IMG/VR virus record: IMGVR_UViG_3300030060_000729
Coordinates: 1-33,367 of that record
Length of the DNA stretch: 33,367 nucleotides
Origin: a virus
Reading direction: 5' to 3' (one strand)
The notes beneath the pieces were generated by a model. It made no database searches, was not told the origin of the DNA, and was given only the letters and a program-made list of their open reading frames with translations. Numbering within the stretch: position 1 is the stretch's first letter; every line of letters starts with the position of its first letter. The translations under genes were made by a program, and so were the position numbers. Of this stretch, positions 17,427 through 22,671 are shown one piece after another.

Positions 17427-18038
17427 TTATAATCCTTTCGCTGATAGTAGTTGTTGTGATACAGATTCAACCAATGACTTGCGATAGTAAAGTAAAGGTT
17501 GAACAAACTCGTAGATCTCTGCCAGTGATGGAAAGAACTTACTGTTCAGGCAGATCTGATTACAAGCATACTTGAGTATGTCCGCAGGTATATGTGACAG
17601 CTTACTGGCATAAACTCTAGCCTTGAGAGCCATGTCTTTTTCTGTAAGTGCTGACTGTTTGGTTGTGCAAACCATCACTTCGACAATCCATTTCTCAATG
17701 TTCTTTGGATCAGCGACAGTCATACCATTCTCCATCACAGCAACAATACTGTTTTCCATTGCAATATATTTATCACCGACATCTGATATGTGTGGCATCA
17801 CCCATCTGAAAAATATGTATTGATTGTTGACTCGTTCATTTATCTGACAGTTCAGTAAAGACTCTATGGTAGAACGAATCTGTTTCGTGAACTCGTTGGG
17901 TCTTTCTGAGTGTTGTTCCACGATTGCGTTTGCGCTGTGTCTGTTGATCACACCATTTGCTATACTCTTGATCCCAGTCGGATCTTTGATATTGGTTTTG
18001 ATTGTAGAAATGTTTGAAGTATTTAGTTTCTCTGTCAT
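17427..18038 (-). CDS. Candidate replicative helicase loader (lambda P-like pattern)
   Basis: The protein has 203 residues from ATG 18038 with a strong AAGGAGGT site. The N-terminal 70 residues are polar and low in complexity. The C-terminal half reads ALTEKDMALKARVYASKLSHIPADILKYACNQICLNSKFFPSLAEIYEFVQPLL. The pattern YAxxLxxxPxDxxxxAxxxxxxxxxFFPsxxEl is what I associate with phage helicase-loader or P-like replication proteins in alphaproteobacterial phages. No Walker motif is present, so it is not a DnaC-type ATPase. The first 203 bases overlap another open frame (17836-18105) that itself looks coding. Confidence 0.55.
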   Translation of the reverse strand: MTEKLNTSNISTIKTNIKDPTGIKSIANGVINRHSANAIVEQHSERPNEFTKQIRSTIESLLNCQINERVNNQYIFFRWVMPHISDVGDKYIAMENSIVAVMENGMTVADPKNIEKWIVEVMVCTTKQSALTEKDMALKARVYASKLSHIPADILKYACNQICLNSKFFPSLAEIYEFVQPLLYYRKSLVESVSQQLLSAKGL

Positions 18039-18105
18039 GGTTTACCTCCTTGTGTTTGTCCATGATTGCTTGGCTTGGTTGCCAATCTTTAGATAGTAGG
18101 TTCAT
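17836..18105 (-). CDS. Overlapping small gene resembling an initiator C-terminal segment
   Basis: An 89-residue frame starts at ATG 18105 with GGAG eight bases upstream and overlaps the previous gene by 17 bases. It reads MNLLSKDWQPSQAIMDKHKE then YFKHFYNQNQYQRSDWDQEY and SKWCDQQTQRKR. The F-x-x-F/Y...(K/S)DW...W pattern is the C-terminal hallmark of many phage replication initiators (lambda O-like). From 18038 to 17836 it runs out of frame inside the candidate helicase-loader gene, whose AAGGAGGT site lies within its Lys-Glu-Val codons. Either both are made, or one N-terminus is not real. An origin-binding domain is not visible. Confidence 0.5.
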   Translation of the reverse strand: MNLLSKDWQPSQAIMDKHKEVNHDRETKYFKHFYNQNQYQRSDWDQEYSKWCDQQTQRKRNRGTTLRKTQRVHETDSFYHRVFTELSDK

Positions 18106-18310
18106 TGTATTTGCTCCAGTGATCATTCCAAATTTCTGTAGCAATAGCATCACACCAGTTCTTGTCTGACTGATACTTGGGTTTCATCTTGTAGTTGATG
18201 AATCGTTTGAGTTGTGACACATCATCTGCCATCTCTAATTGTTGCTCAAGTCCTTCGATAGATACTACTTGGTCATAGTAGTCTTGCCATAATGCTTTGT
18301 ACTTATTCAT
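18089..18310 (-). CDS. Small early protein, unknown
   Basis: The protein has 73 residues from ATG 18310 with a GAGGAGGA ribosome site; ATGs further upstream precede that site. The sequence is helical: MNKYKALWQDYYDQVVSIEG, a Leu/Glu-rich centre and an aromatic C-terminus (WCDAIATEIWNDHWSKYN). I do not recognise it. It lies between a zinc-binding protein gene and the overlapping replication gene pair, which suggests an accessory role in early DNA metabolism without proving it. Confidence 0.62.
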   Translation of the reverse strand: MNKYKALWQDYYDQVVSIEGLEQQLEMADDVSQLKRFINYKMKPKYQSDKNWCDAIATEIWNDHWSKYNEPTI

Positions 18311-18311
18311 A

Positions 18312-18509
18312 TCAATCCTCCTCGTATAAGTTACCAACCATTGTCATCTTCATATCTGTTATTCTTTGTGGTGTCACAATGATATCATTGCATTTAGTAC
18401 AGCATCTACCATTAGCTATAGGTTCTGCACTATGACCTTGATCCCAATACATAACACCTTCTGCATTGTATTGTTTGTCTATTTCTTGATGGCATATCAC
18501 ACACATCAT
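18312..18509 (-). CDS. Zinc-finger protein with GRCC motif
   Basis: The protein has 65 residues. Two adjacent ATGs (18509 and 18506) follow an AAGGAGA ribosome site. Cysteine pairs are CVIC (residues 3-6) and CCTKC (near 36-40), with a GHSAEPIANGRCC stretch between them. I recall this C-x2-C...GHxAxPxxxGRCCxxCN...R pattern in small phage proteins of unknown function. It probably binds one zinc ion. The overlap with the resolvase-like gene stop (TCA at 18506-18508) indicates cotranslation. Confidence 0.68.
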   Translation of the reverse strand: MMCVICHQEIDKQYNAEGVMYWDQGHSAEPIANGRCCTKCNDIIVTPQRITDMKMTMVGNLYEED

Positions 18510-18829
18510 TTGATTATCTCCTTAAATATTTTATCTGGAATGATGGCAACCCATCTTGGATTGCCAGTCTTACGTTTATACATAGCAATGTCTTTTCCTT
18601 GTAACACCTTGAATACACTAGGAAATTTATCTACTGCTCTATATTTTATTTCGACAATATATTCTTTATTATTTATTTTAATTTTTATATCGCCAGTATG
18701 TTCCCCACCAAGACTACCTGATAGTGGAACTTTTTTTACTGGTAACTTCCATGAAGTAAATAGTTTTACAAACCAATTCTCATGATAGTTACCTTTGATT
18801 TTGCTTTTACTTGCCACTTTTATGCTCAA
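18506..18829 (-). CDS. Holliday junction resolvase-like PD-(D/E)XK nuclease
   Basis: The protein has up to 107 residues. The start is uncertain: TTG 18829, or GTG 18817 which gives 103 residues. Motifs fit the archaeal Hjc-like fold: KGNYHENWFVKLF (Glu17), VPLSGSLGGEHTGDIKIKI (Ser37, Asp47), and YIVEIKYR (Glu60, Lys62). Enzymes of this type cut four-way junctions and would resolve recombination or replication intermediates before packaging. It complements the exonuclease, annealase and SSB genes downstream. Its beginning overlaps the end of a 52-residue coiled-coil gene. Confidence 0.75.
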   Translation of the reverse strand: MSIKVASKSKIKGNYHENWFVKLFTSWKLPVKKVPLSGSLGGEHTGDIKIKINNKEYIVEIKYRAVDKFPSVFKVLQGKDIAMYKRKTGNPRWVAIIPDKIFKEIIK

Positions 18830-18965
18830 GTTTTACGAGATCAGCTTCAAGTATTATTATTTTTTCTTCCATAAGTTTCTTCATTTGCATCAAAGTTTTG
18901 ATCTGCCCATATAAGTTTGACTTCTTACAAGCATCTTCAATTATATTTGCTACTGCATTTTCCAT
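18807..18965 (-). CDS. Short coiled-coil protein
   Basis: A 52-residue frame runs from ATG 18965 to TAA 18807-18809, with a clear GGAGG ribosome site. It starts MENAVANIIEDACKKSNL and continues as one amphipathic helix with regular Leu/Ile/Met (LMQMKKLMEEKIIILEADL). A dimeric coiled coil is likely. It overlaps the zinc-ribbon gene upstream and the resolvase-like gene downstream. Function unknown. Confidence 0.62.
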   Translation of the reverse strand: MENAVANIIEDACKKSNLYGQIKTLMQMKKLMEEKIIILEADLVKLEHKSGK

Positions 18966-19122
18966 TATAGTCCTCCATATTTATTATATTATTATTTCTG
19001 TATCCTAATGCACTATGTATTTCTATTTCTAAAAATACATGGTTACATTCAGAACATTGTGCATTTTGAACTGGTCCCCAATATTCCGTACCACACTGAG
19101 AACAATGTAATTCTAAAGCCAT
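18937..19122 (-). CDS. Zinc-ribbon microprotein
   Basis: The protein has 61 residues from ATG 19122, with GGAGAG upstream. The first half, MALELHCSQCGTEYWGP, has CSQC (7-10) and then CSEC (near 23-26), a compact zinc ribbon. The second half is polar. The last 29 bases overlap the coiled-coil gene. Small ribbons like this in phage early regions may modify host transcription or nucleases, but nothing here shows a target. Confidence 0.65.
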   Translation of the reverse strand: MALELHCSQCGTEYWGPVQNAQCSECNHVFLEIEIHSALGYRNNNIINMEDYNGKCSSKYN

Positions 19123-19352
19123 TAGAACTCTCCATCATCATGTGAAATTGAAAGGTAAACTTGCAATGCTTCACACCAACATAGCAAGTTAAATAGTTTG
19201 GGTTCAACAAGTTTACGTTCCCATTGTCCAAACAGTTTTGTATTTATACCAATAGTCATAGCCAATCTTTCCTGCGAGATCTTACGTTCTTGCCGCAGTA
19301 ATATTAGTTTGTCTATCAGTGATAGGTATTGATATCGTACTGTGTTTTTCAT
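19122..19352 (-). CDS. XRE-type helix-turn-helix regulator
   Basis: The protein has 76 residues from ATG 19352. A GTG at 19370 would add six residues but lies inside an inverted repeat. The core KLILLRQERKISQERLAMTIGINTKLFGQWERKLVEPKL is a five-helix Cro/CI-like domain with its recognition helix around INTKLFGQWE. It is too short for an oligomerisation domain. The perfect inverted repeat just upstream (19363-19396) is a candidate operator, so autoregulation is plausible. It is the only clear regulator of this type in the window. Confidence 0.75.
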   Translation of the reverse strand: MKNTVRYQYLSLIDKLILLRQERKISQERLAMTIGINTKLFGQWERKLVEPKLFNLLCWCEALQVYLSISHDDGEF

Positions 19353-19362
19353 AGCTATAAGT

Positions 19363-19396
19363 GTAGCCACACACTAAGGAGATAATGCGTGGCTAC
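19363..19396. promoter_or_regulatory. Inverted repeat upstream of the HTH gene
   Basis: GTAGCCAC (19363-19370) and GTGGCTAC (19389-19396) are perfect inverted 8-mers separated by 18 bases. They lie between the preceding gene (stop at 19416) and the HTH ATG (19352). It could be a two-site operator or an RNA hairpin. No T-run follows on the minus strand, so a terminator is less likely. Confidence 0.55.
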
Positions 19397-19415
19397 TACC
19401 CAACCAACTAGGGTA

Positions 19416-19688
19416 TCAGTTGAAGCTATGTTTAATCTGAGTATCCATCATATCATTGAGGATATCAGATGCTTCTTTGCCTTGCCAATCTTTGGGTGCG
19501 TGTTGTTGCTCCCATATCTTGATTGTTTTGGCAGTCATCATGTTGATCCATACTTCAGGGTGGTAGTTGCCATATGGTTTGGCAACCTCACACATATGGT
19601 CATACATCTGTCTGAAGTCTTGTGGTATGCCAATCCGTGCAAACGTCTGGCACATTTTTAGTTCTGCTGTAGTATAAGTAATGCTCAT
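19416..19688 (-). CDS. Small early protein, unknown
   Basis: The protein has 90 residues from ATG 19688, which follows TTAATGGAGGTTAAT. An ATG twelve bases further up (19700) is part of that ribosome site and is unlikely to be the start. The protein is helical and rich in Met/Gln/Trp: CQTFARIGIPQDFRQMYDHM, then WINMMTAKTIKIWEQQ. I do not recognise it. It directly follows the DUF932-like gene and may act with it. Confidence 0.62.
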   Translation of the reverse strand: MSITYTTAELKMCQTFARIGIPQDFRQMYDHMCEVAKPYGNYHPEVWINMMTAKTIKIWEQQHAPKDWQGKEASDILNDMMDTQIKHSFN

Positions 19689-19699
19689 ATTAACCTCCA

Positions 19700-20563
19700 T
19701 TAAGCGAACATTGAGTTGGGTCGTTTCATATAGTGTAGCATTTTACTGTTGCGTTCTACAATAGCTTTGTTGTTGCTACTTACATTTTCAGGGTGAGATA
19801 TCCAATGTGTGACTGCATTGTATACACCCCATTTGTTGTTACCAATACTACGTTTGTAATCTCGCCAGTGTTGTTGTAGCTTGGCATATTGTGTTTCGTT
19901 ACGATACTTGCCATCAATCGTTGGTCGTGGTGTCCAAGAAAGTTTTGCAAATAGTTGATCTACTTGTCCTTGTGTCACTTTGGTATTGTACCACTCACGA
20001 TAGCGAGTCTCATTACTACGAAACAAATCGACTGACTGCTTTAGATGCTCAAAGTTGTATCTGAAATGTCCGTTGTGTTTGAGTCTGAAGTTTGCGACTG
20101 TATCAGGTGTAGTACATTTGTTCATACAAAACATACGAAGTCCATCAGCTTGTATCATGATAGACCAGACACCATTGTATGAGTTACGAACTGATATCTG
20201 AAATGCAACGTAGTCTTGCATTGCAGGATCATCAAAGCATATCTCTTTGAATACAAGTCTAGTGTCCATCATTGCACCATCATCAATCATGTTGATCTGT
20301 GTGACATATGGTGTTTTTAAACTGTCAGCTATGTCAATGATAGGTTCAAGTACTTGTGCATGAGTCACTGGTCTGTATGATAATGAATGACTGCCCATAT
20401 ACTGATGATTATCTGCACGGACTATCATTTGTTTATCAGGACATTTGATGATGTTACTTACACCATCAATGTCACACATACCTGCCATTGGTATTTGTTT
20501 GATAGGAAAAGCATAGTCACCTTTTCTATCTACAAGTTTTGCTAGTTGGGTCATATGATTCAT
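19700..20563 (-). CDS. DUF932-like protein
   Basis: The protein has 287 residues from ATG 20563 with AAGGAGGTAACT upstream. Features that fit DUF932 (the phage/plasmid-like TIGR03299 type) are the early YRPVTHAQVLEPIIDIAD segment, IQADGLRMFCMNKCTT, a Phe/His-rich helix and the late NKWGVYNAVTHWISH motif. Members occur widely on phages and plasmids; a defined biochemical activity is not known to me. It lies within the early block with replication and recombination genes, so a DNA-metabolism role is likely but unproven. Confidence 0.72.
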   Translation of the reverse strand: MNHMTQLAKLVDRKGDYAFPIKQIPMAGMCDIDGVSNIIKCPDKQMIVRADNHQYMGSHSLSYRPVTHAQVLEPIIDIADSLKTPYVTQINMIDDGAMMDTRLVFKEICFDDPAMQDYVAFQISVRNSYNGVWSIMIQADGLRMFCMNKCTTPDTVANFRLKHNGHFRYNFEHLKQSVDLFRSNETRYREWYNTKVTQGQVDQLFAKLSWTPRPTIDGKYRNETQYAKLQQHWRDYKRSIGNNKWGVYNAVTHWISHPENVSSNNKAIVERNSKMLHYMKRPNSMFA

Positions 20564-20578
20564 AGTTACCTCCTTGAA

Positions 20579-20677
20579 TCAGTTAGGGTTAAAAGCTACA
20601 AGTGCAAATACAAATGTAGCAAACATTAATATACAAAAAATAATGTATATTAAATAGATTATGAAGAAGTTGTTCAT
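20579..20677 (-). CDS. 32-residue membrane microprotein
   Basis: The frame runs from ATG 20677 to TGA 20579-20581. It starts MNNFFIIYLIYIIFCILMFA and continues hydrophobic to a short polar end (AFNPN), so it is one transmembrane helix. Its ATG overlaps the stop of the membrane gene upstream (ATGA), and GAGGAAAAAACA serves as ribosome site, so the two are coupled. Too short for standard gene calls. Function unknown; candidates are superinfection exclusion or membrane stress roles. Confidence 0.6.
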   Translation of the reverse strand: MNNFFIIYLIYIIFCILMFATFVFALVAFNPN

Positions 20678-20856
20678 TGTTTTTTCCTCATACATTTTTT
20701 GATATGATGTAGTCCATAGTTCAATGTAGCAATGCTAATAGTATATGCCACTACAAAAGTATATATATATGGATCTGCACCTGACCATTCATAGGCATAG
20801 ATAATTGATAGCACTGTGCCTACAGTGCCAAGTATAATACAAGTTATAAATATCAT
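20674..20856 (-). CDS. Small two-helix membrane protein
   Basis: The protein has 60 residues from ATG 20856 with TGGAGA upstream. The first membrane helix is about residues 2-21 (IFITCIILGTVGTVLSIIYA) and the second about 32-48 (TFVVAYTISIATLNYGL), with a basic tail KKCMRKKQ that should stay inside. A promoter lies 49-77 bases upstream, making this the first gene of the second leftward unit. I do not recognise the family; early phage membrane proteins of this size often alter infection by competitors. Confidence 0.65.
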   Translation of the reverse strand: MIFITCIILGTVGTVLSIIYAYEWSGADPYIYTFVVAYTISIATLNYGLHHIKKCMRKKQ

Positions 20857-20904
20857 TTTGATTCTCCAATTGAAAACGATCTGTATATTTTAGAAAAGTT
20901 TGTT

Positions 20905-20933
20905 ATTACACGCTAGAGTTGACCTTGCGTCAA
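20905..20933 (-). promoter_or_regulatory. Sigma70-like promoter for the main early unit
   Basis: On the minus strand TTGACG (20933-20928) and TGTAAT (20910-20905) are separated by 17 bases; each matches five of six consensus bases. It lies downstream of the terminator at 21025-21057 and upstream of the tandem membrane genes. The -35 box is embedded in one arm of a perfect inverted repeat, so it may be repressible. Confidence 0.72.
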
Positions 20934-20959
20934 GAGTGGGTGGGTGGGTGGACTTGACG
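20928..20959. promoter_or_regulatory. G-rich run framed by perfect inverted 7-mers
   Basis: CGTCAAG (20928-20934) and CTTGACG (20953-20959) are perfect inverted repeats. Between them the plus strand has GGGTGGGTGGGTGG (20938-20951): three G3 runs and a G2 with single-T loops, a near-canonical G-quadruplex pattern. The left arm provides the early promoter -35. A further ATACTT/AAGTAT hairpin follows at 20960-20976. Confidence 0.65.
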
Positions 20960-21024
20960 ATACTTTGTATAAGTATTTTGCAACGAGTTACGAGTGATAC
21001 GCAAAATTCCTTTACTGTTAGTAT

Positions 21025-21057
21025 AAAAAAAAGAGGTAGAGAATAAATCCCTACCTC
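21025..21057 (-). terminator. Intrinsic terminator after the first early gene
   Basis: On the minus strand GAGGTAG (21057-21051) pairs with CTACCTC (21039-21033) around an 11-base loop and is followed by eight Ts (21032-21025). It lies 11 bases beyond the stop of the 243-residue gene, isolating that gene from the next early unit. Confidence 0.9.
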
Positions 21058-21067
21058 AATATAGATG

Positions 21068-21799
21068 TTAAGCCTTGTGTTTGATTGGCTTTGATGCTGA
21101 TTTGATTGCATCTCTTAATATATCCTCAGCTTGTTTGGTTGATATCTTGCAGATATCGTTGTGTAGTACAAGTTGTGGATAGTCTTTGAATGCTTGGTCA
21201 ACCCTTGACTCAAAGTCTTTTTGTTGTTCAAGAGATCTGCCTGATTTTCTTGCTCTGATTTTGAGTAGAGCATCTGATGCAGAAGTTTTGAGCTTTGATC
21301 CTGAGTTCATAGATGAACCAAGTGTTGCAGGGTTGAAGATTTGATCGAGTAATTTCTCGTGAGCATCTGCACCTTCCCAAGCCATGTCGAGTATTGTTTC
21401 GTAAATACCTCTGAATAGGTCTTGTTCGAGTCCTGCGTTCTCGATATTGGCTTCGTTCTGTTGTACGATTGATGGTCCATTTGCATCATCTGCGTACCAG
21501 TCTTTGCCATTTTCGATTTCTTTCTCAATAGTATCACTGCGTTGTAGTGCTTTTTGATATGACTTCTCAGCCTTAGCAACGTAGCCACCTAGTCTTACGA
21601 TAAGTGATACATTCCAGAATGGATTGTCTTGACCAGTATCCGTAACTGGATTAGGTGCAGACGAGTATCTCTTTTTGCGTGACTCAGGCTCAACTTCGTC
21701 AAAGTTGAAGTTGTTGACAAACATTTCAACTTGACTTGTTATGCCTTGGTCTAGTGATACTTGTGTTGGGTTAGTAGTTGGTTGTTTAGTATTTGACAT
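21068..21799 (-). CDS. First leftward gene, 243-residue protein of unknown function
   Basis: The start ATG 21799 follows AAAAGGAGA. The protein is soluble, with a disordered N-terminus, an acidic FNFDEVEPESRKKR stretch, a central helical region rich in Glu/Gln/Asp (AEKSYQKALQRSDTIEKEIE) and a basic Lys-rich end (IKSASKPIKHKA). I do not recognise it. It is closest to the control region, has its own strong terminator and lies under a candidate promoter at 21894-21922. That resembles an early, highly expressed gene, for example a host-takeover or nucleoprotein factor. The function is inference. Confidence 0.75.
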   Translation of the reverse strand: MSNTKQPTTNPTQVSLDQGITSQVEMFVNNFNFDEVEPESRKKRYSSAPNPVTDTGQDNPFWNVSLIVRLGGYVAKAEKSYQKALQRSDTIEKEIENGKDWYADDANGPSIVQQNEANIENAGLEQDLFRGIYETILDMAWEGADAHEKLLDQIFNPATLGSSMNSGSKLKTSASDALLKIRARKSGRSLEQQKDFESRVDQAFKDYPQLVLHNDICKISTKQAEDILRDAIKSASKPIKHKA

Positions 21800-21859
21800 A
21801 TGAATATCTCCTTTTTATGTCGTTGTTGTTTGACCTTGTGGTCGGCTTCAATGAAACAA

Positions 21860-21932
21860 AATCATATCATATGATTGTCGCATTGTTCGTAGGGTCTTAC
21901 GTTTGCTCTCGGACGATGTCAATTTGTTTCCC
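21860..21932. repeat. Left arm of diverged inverted repeat
   Basis: Read on the minus strand this arm aligns with 22101-22172. The best block is 21860-21885 against 22146-22172: identical apart from a two-base gap, and it includes the motif catatgat next to tgtcgcattg. Weaker matches continue through the Tn-ACTCTC/GCTCTC and GGAAACA parts. Confidence 0.7.
21894..21922 (-). promoter_or_regulatory. Candidate promoter for the first early gene
   Basis: On the minus strand a perfect TTGACA (21922-21917) is followed after 17 bases by TAAGAC (21899-21894), a weak -10. It lies in the left inverted arm, about 95 bases before the first leftward gene. The perfect -35 and spacing are the main support. 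Confidence 0.45.
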
Positions 21933-21976
21933 TTTGAAAAAAGTAATACCTTCTTAGAATTACTTTTTTTGAAGGG
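21930..21976. other. 18-bp hairpin in the control region core
   Basis: Bases 21930-21947 pair with 21959-21976 over 18 positions, two of them G-U type, around an 11-base loop. The stem is a CCC/GGG end followed by an A6/T-tract. A second hairpin, AAAAAAAG/CTTTTTTT (21983-21990 with 22000-22007), follows. The pair could block read-through between the divergent blocks or be an origin element. Confidence 0.65.
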
Positions 21977-22038
21977 TCTGGGAAAAAAAGACTACTGTAC
22001 TTTTTTTGTCAAACAACTTTACATTGTCGGCTTACTAG

Positions 22039-22108
22039 GTTTCATTAGGATAGAATGCCTACACAAGTCTTTTGTATAGCCTCGCTTTGCATTCTATTCT
22101 TAGGAAAC
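22039..22108. other. Nested hairpin in the control region core
   Basis: The arms 22039-22058 and 22089-22108 pair at 17 of 20 positions. Inside the loop CTACACAA and TTGTATAG (22059-22079) form a second stem. The right arm overlaps the start of the right inverted repeat arm. Confidence 0.6.
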
Positions 22109-22172
22109 ATTGTAAGTGAGAGTAAACTAAAACCCGTAGGATAATCAATGCGACATATCATATGATATGATT
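22101..22172. repeat. Right arm of diverged inverted repeat
   Basis: The counterpart of 21860-21932 in opposite orientation, 168 bases away. It contains a perfect 16-base palindrome, catatcatatgatatg (22154-22169), a candidate binding site for a dimeric regulator or initiator. Confidence 0.7.
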
Positions 22173-22185
22173 AGCTCCGAATAGC

Positions 22186-22214
22186 ATTTCGTTGGCTCAC
22201 TTTGACAACGAAAT
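22186..22214. other. Perfect 9-bp hairpin
   Basis: ATTTCGTTG (22186-22194) and CAACGAAAT (22206-22214) are perfect inverted repeats around an 11-base loop, just right of the inverted repeat arm. Confidence 0.6.
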
Positions 22215-22524
22215 ACGCAGGTAGAACACTGGTAATATGTACACATCTAATGGTTTGCAACTTTTAGTTAAAGTTGAATCCGCAGGTGTGTCGTCCGTCG
22301 GTGCGTGTTCTGTAGACGAAAGGTAGAATAACGTAACGTAGGTATGACGTTAGTCTTACTGTAGTGTAGTTCTTCTACCCTAAGCTTCCGTCGCAACGGA
22401 CACCCCCAAGGATTGTGAGATATTTGCAACACCGAGCTTCGTGTGGTCTGCGAGGCGACCTGTGTAATTAGACTATATGTGTGCGTCATCATCATCATAT
22501 CCTAACCGAGATGTAGATGGTAAA

Positions 22525-22637
22525 AGCATATTCTGACAAGTATGTCAAAATGGTAGCTTTGGTCTGAATCCCCACCCTTGGGATTCAGCGAAACAAAGCA
22601 CCATGTATTTATTTTGACTTGCTTGACAGAATATGCT
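22525..22637. other. 113-base imperfect palindrome upstream of small terminase
   Basis: Four nested stems share one axis: 22525-22540 with 22622-22637 (15 of 16 pairs), 22544-22551 with 22611-22618 (8 of 8), 22552-22561 with 22594-22602 (9 pairs, one bulged A), and 22564-22572 with 22580-22588 (9 of 9) around a seven-base loop. The only large asymmetry is an eight-base bulge at 22603-22610. It could be a packaging site, a structured leader RNA or a block to read-through. Confidence 0.8.
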
Positions 22638-22671
22638 CCGCGTTTTTGTGAGTCGAATCAAGGACTTACAA

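Larger units (their letters stand above)
21800..22632. other. Main intergenic control region (833 bases), candidate origin
   Basis: No gene-like frame is present on either strand. It separates the divergent early (left) and late (right) blocks. It holds two diverged inverted arms around a hairpin-rich core, a leftward promoter candidate, several further hairpins (7-bp at 22258-22276, 5-bp at 22387-22400, 7-bp closing stem 22322-22328/22373-22379), and a long palindrome before the small terminase gene. Stretches near 22275-22450 are visibly richer in G+C than the genome and may encode a structured RNA. I could not find a convincing rightward sigma70 promoter. Confidence 0.65.

Noticed and set aside
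19376-19411. Plus-strand AAGGAG plus ATG giving an eight-residue peptide opposite the HTH leader
   Set aside because: The peptide is very short, lies antisense to the early unit, and the SD match is explained by the inverted repeat loop.
20954-20973. Rightward promoter using the right arm TTGACG and TATAAG
   Set aside because: Only eight bases separate the boxes, and transcription would run antisense into the first early gene.
22202-22238. Rightward promoter TTGACA ... TAATAT
   Set aside because: The spacing is 25 bases, far too long for sigma70; the -35 also forms part of a hairpin region.
22268-22498. 76-codon minus-strand frame in the control region
   Set aside because: Its composition (MMMMTHTYS, many Arg/Thr/His) is not gene-like, it has no ribosome site, and it overlaps several hairpins.
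21800-22632. tRNA gene, CRISPR array or attachment site in the control region
   Set aside because: No cloverleaf with a T-loop, no regularly spaced direct repeats, and no integrase gene in the genome were found.
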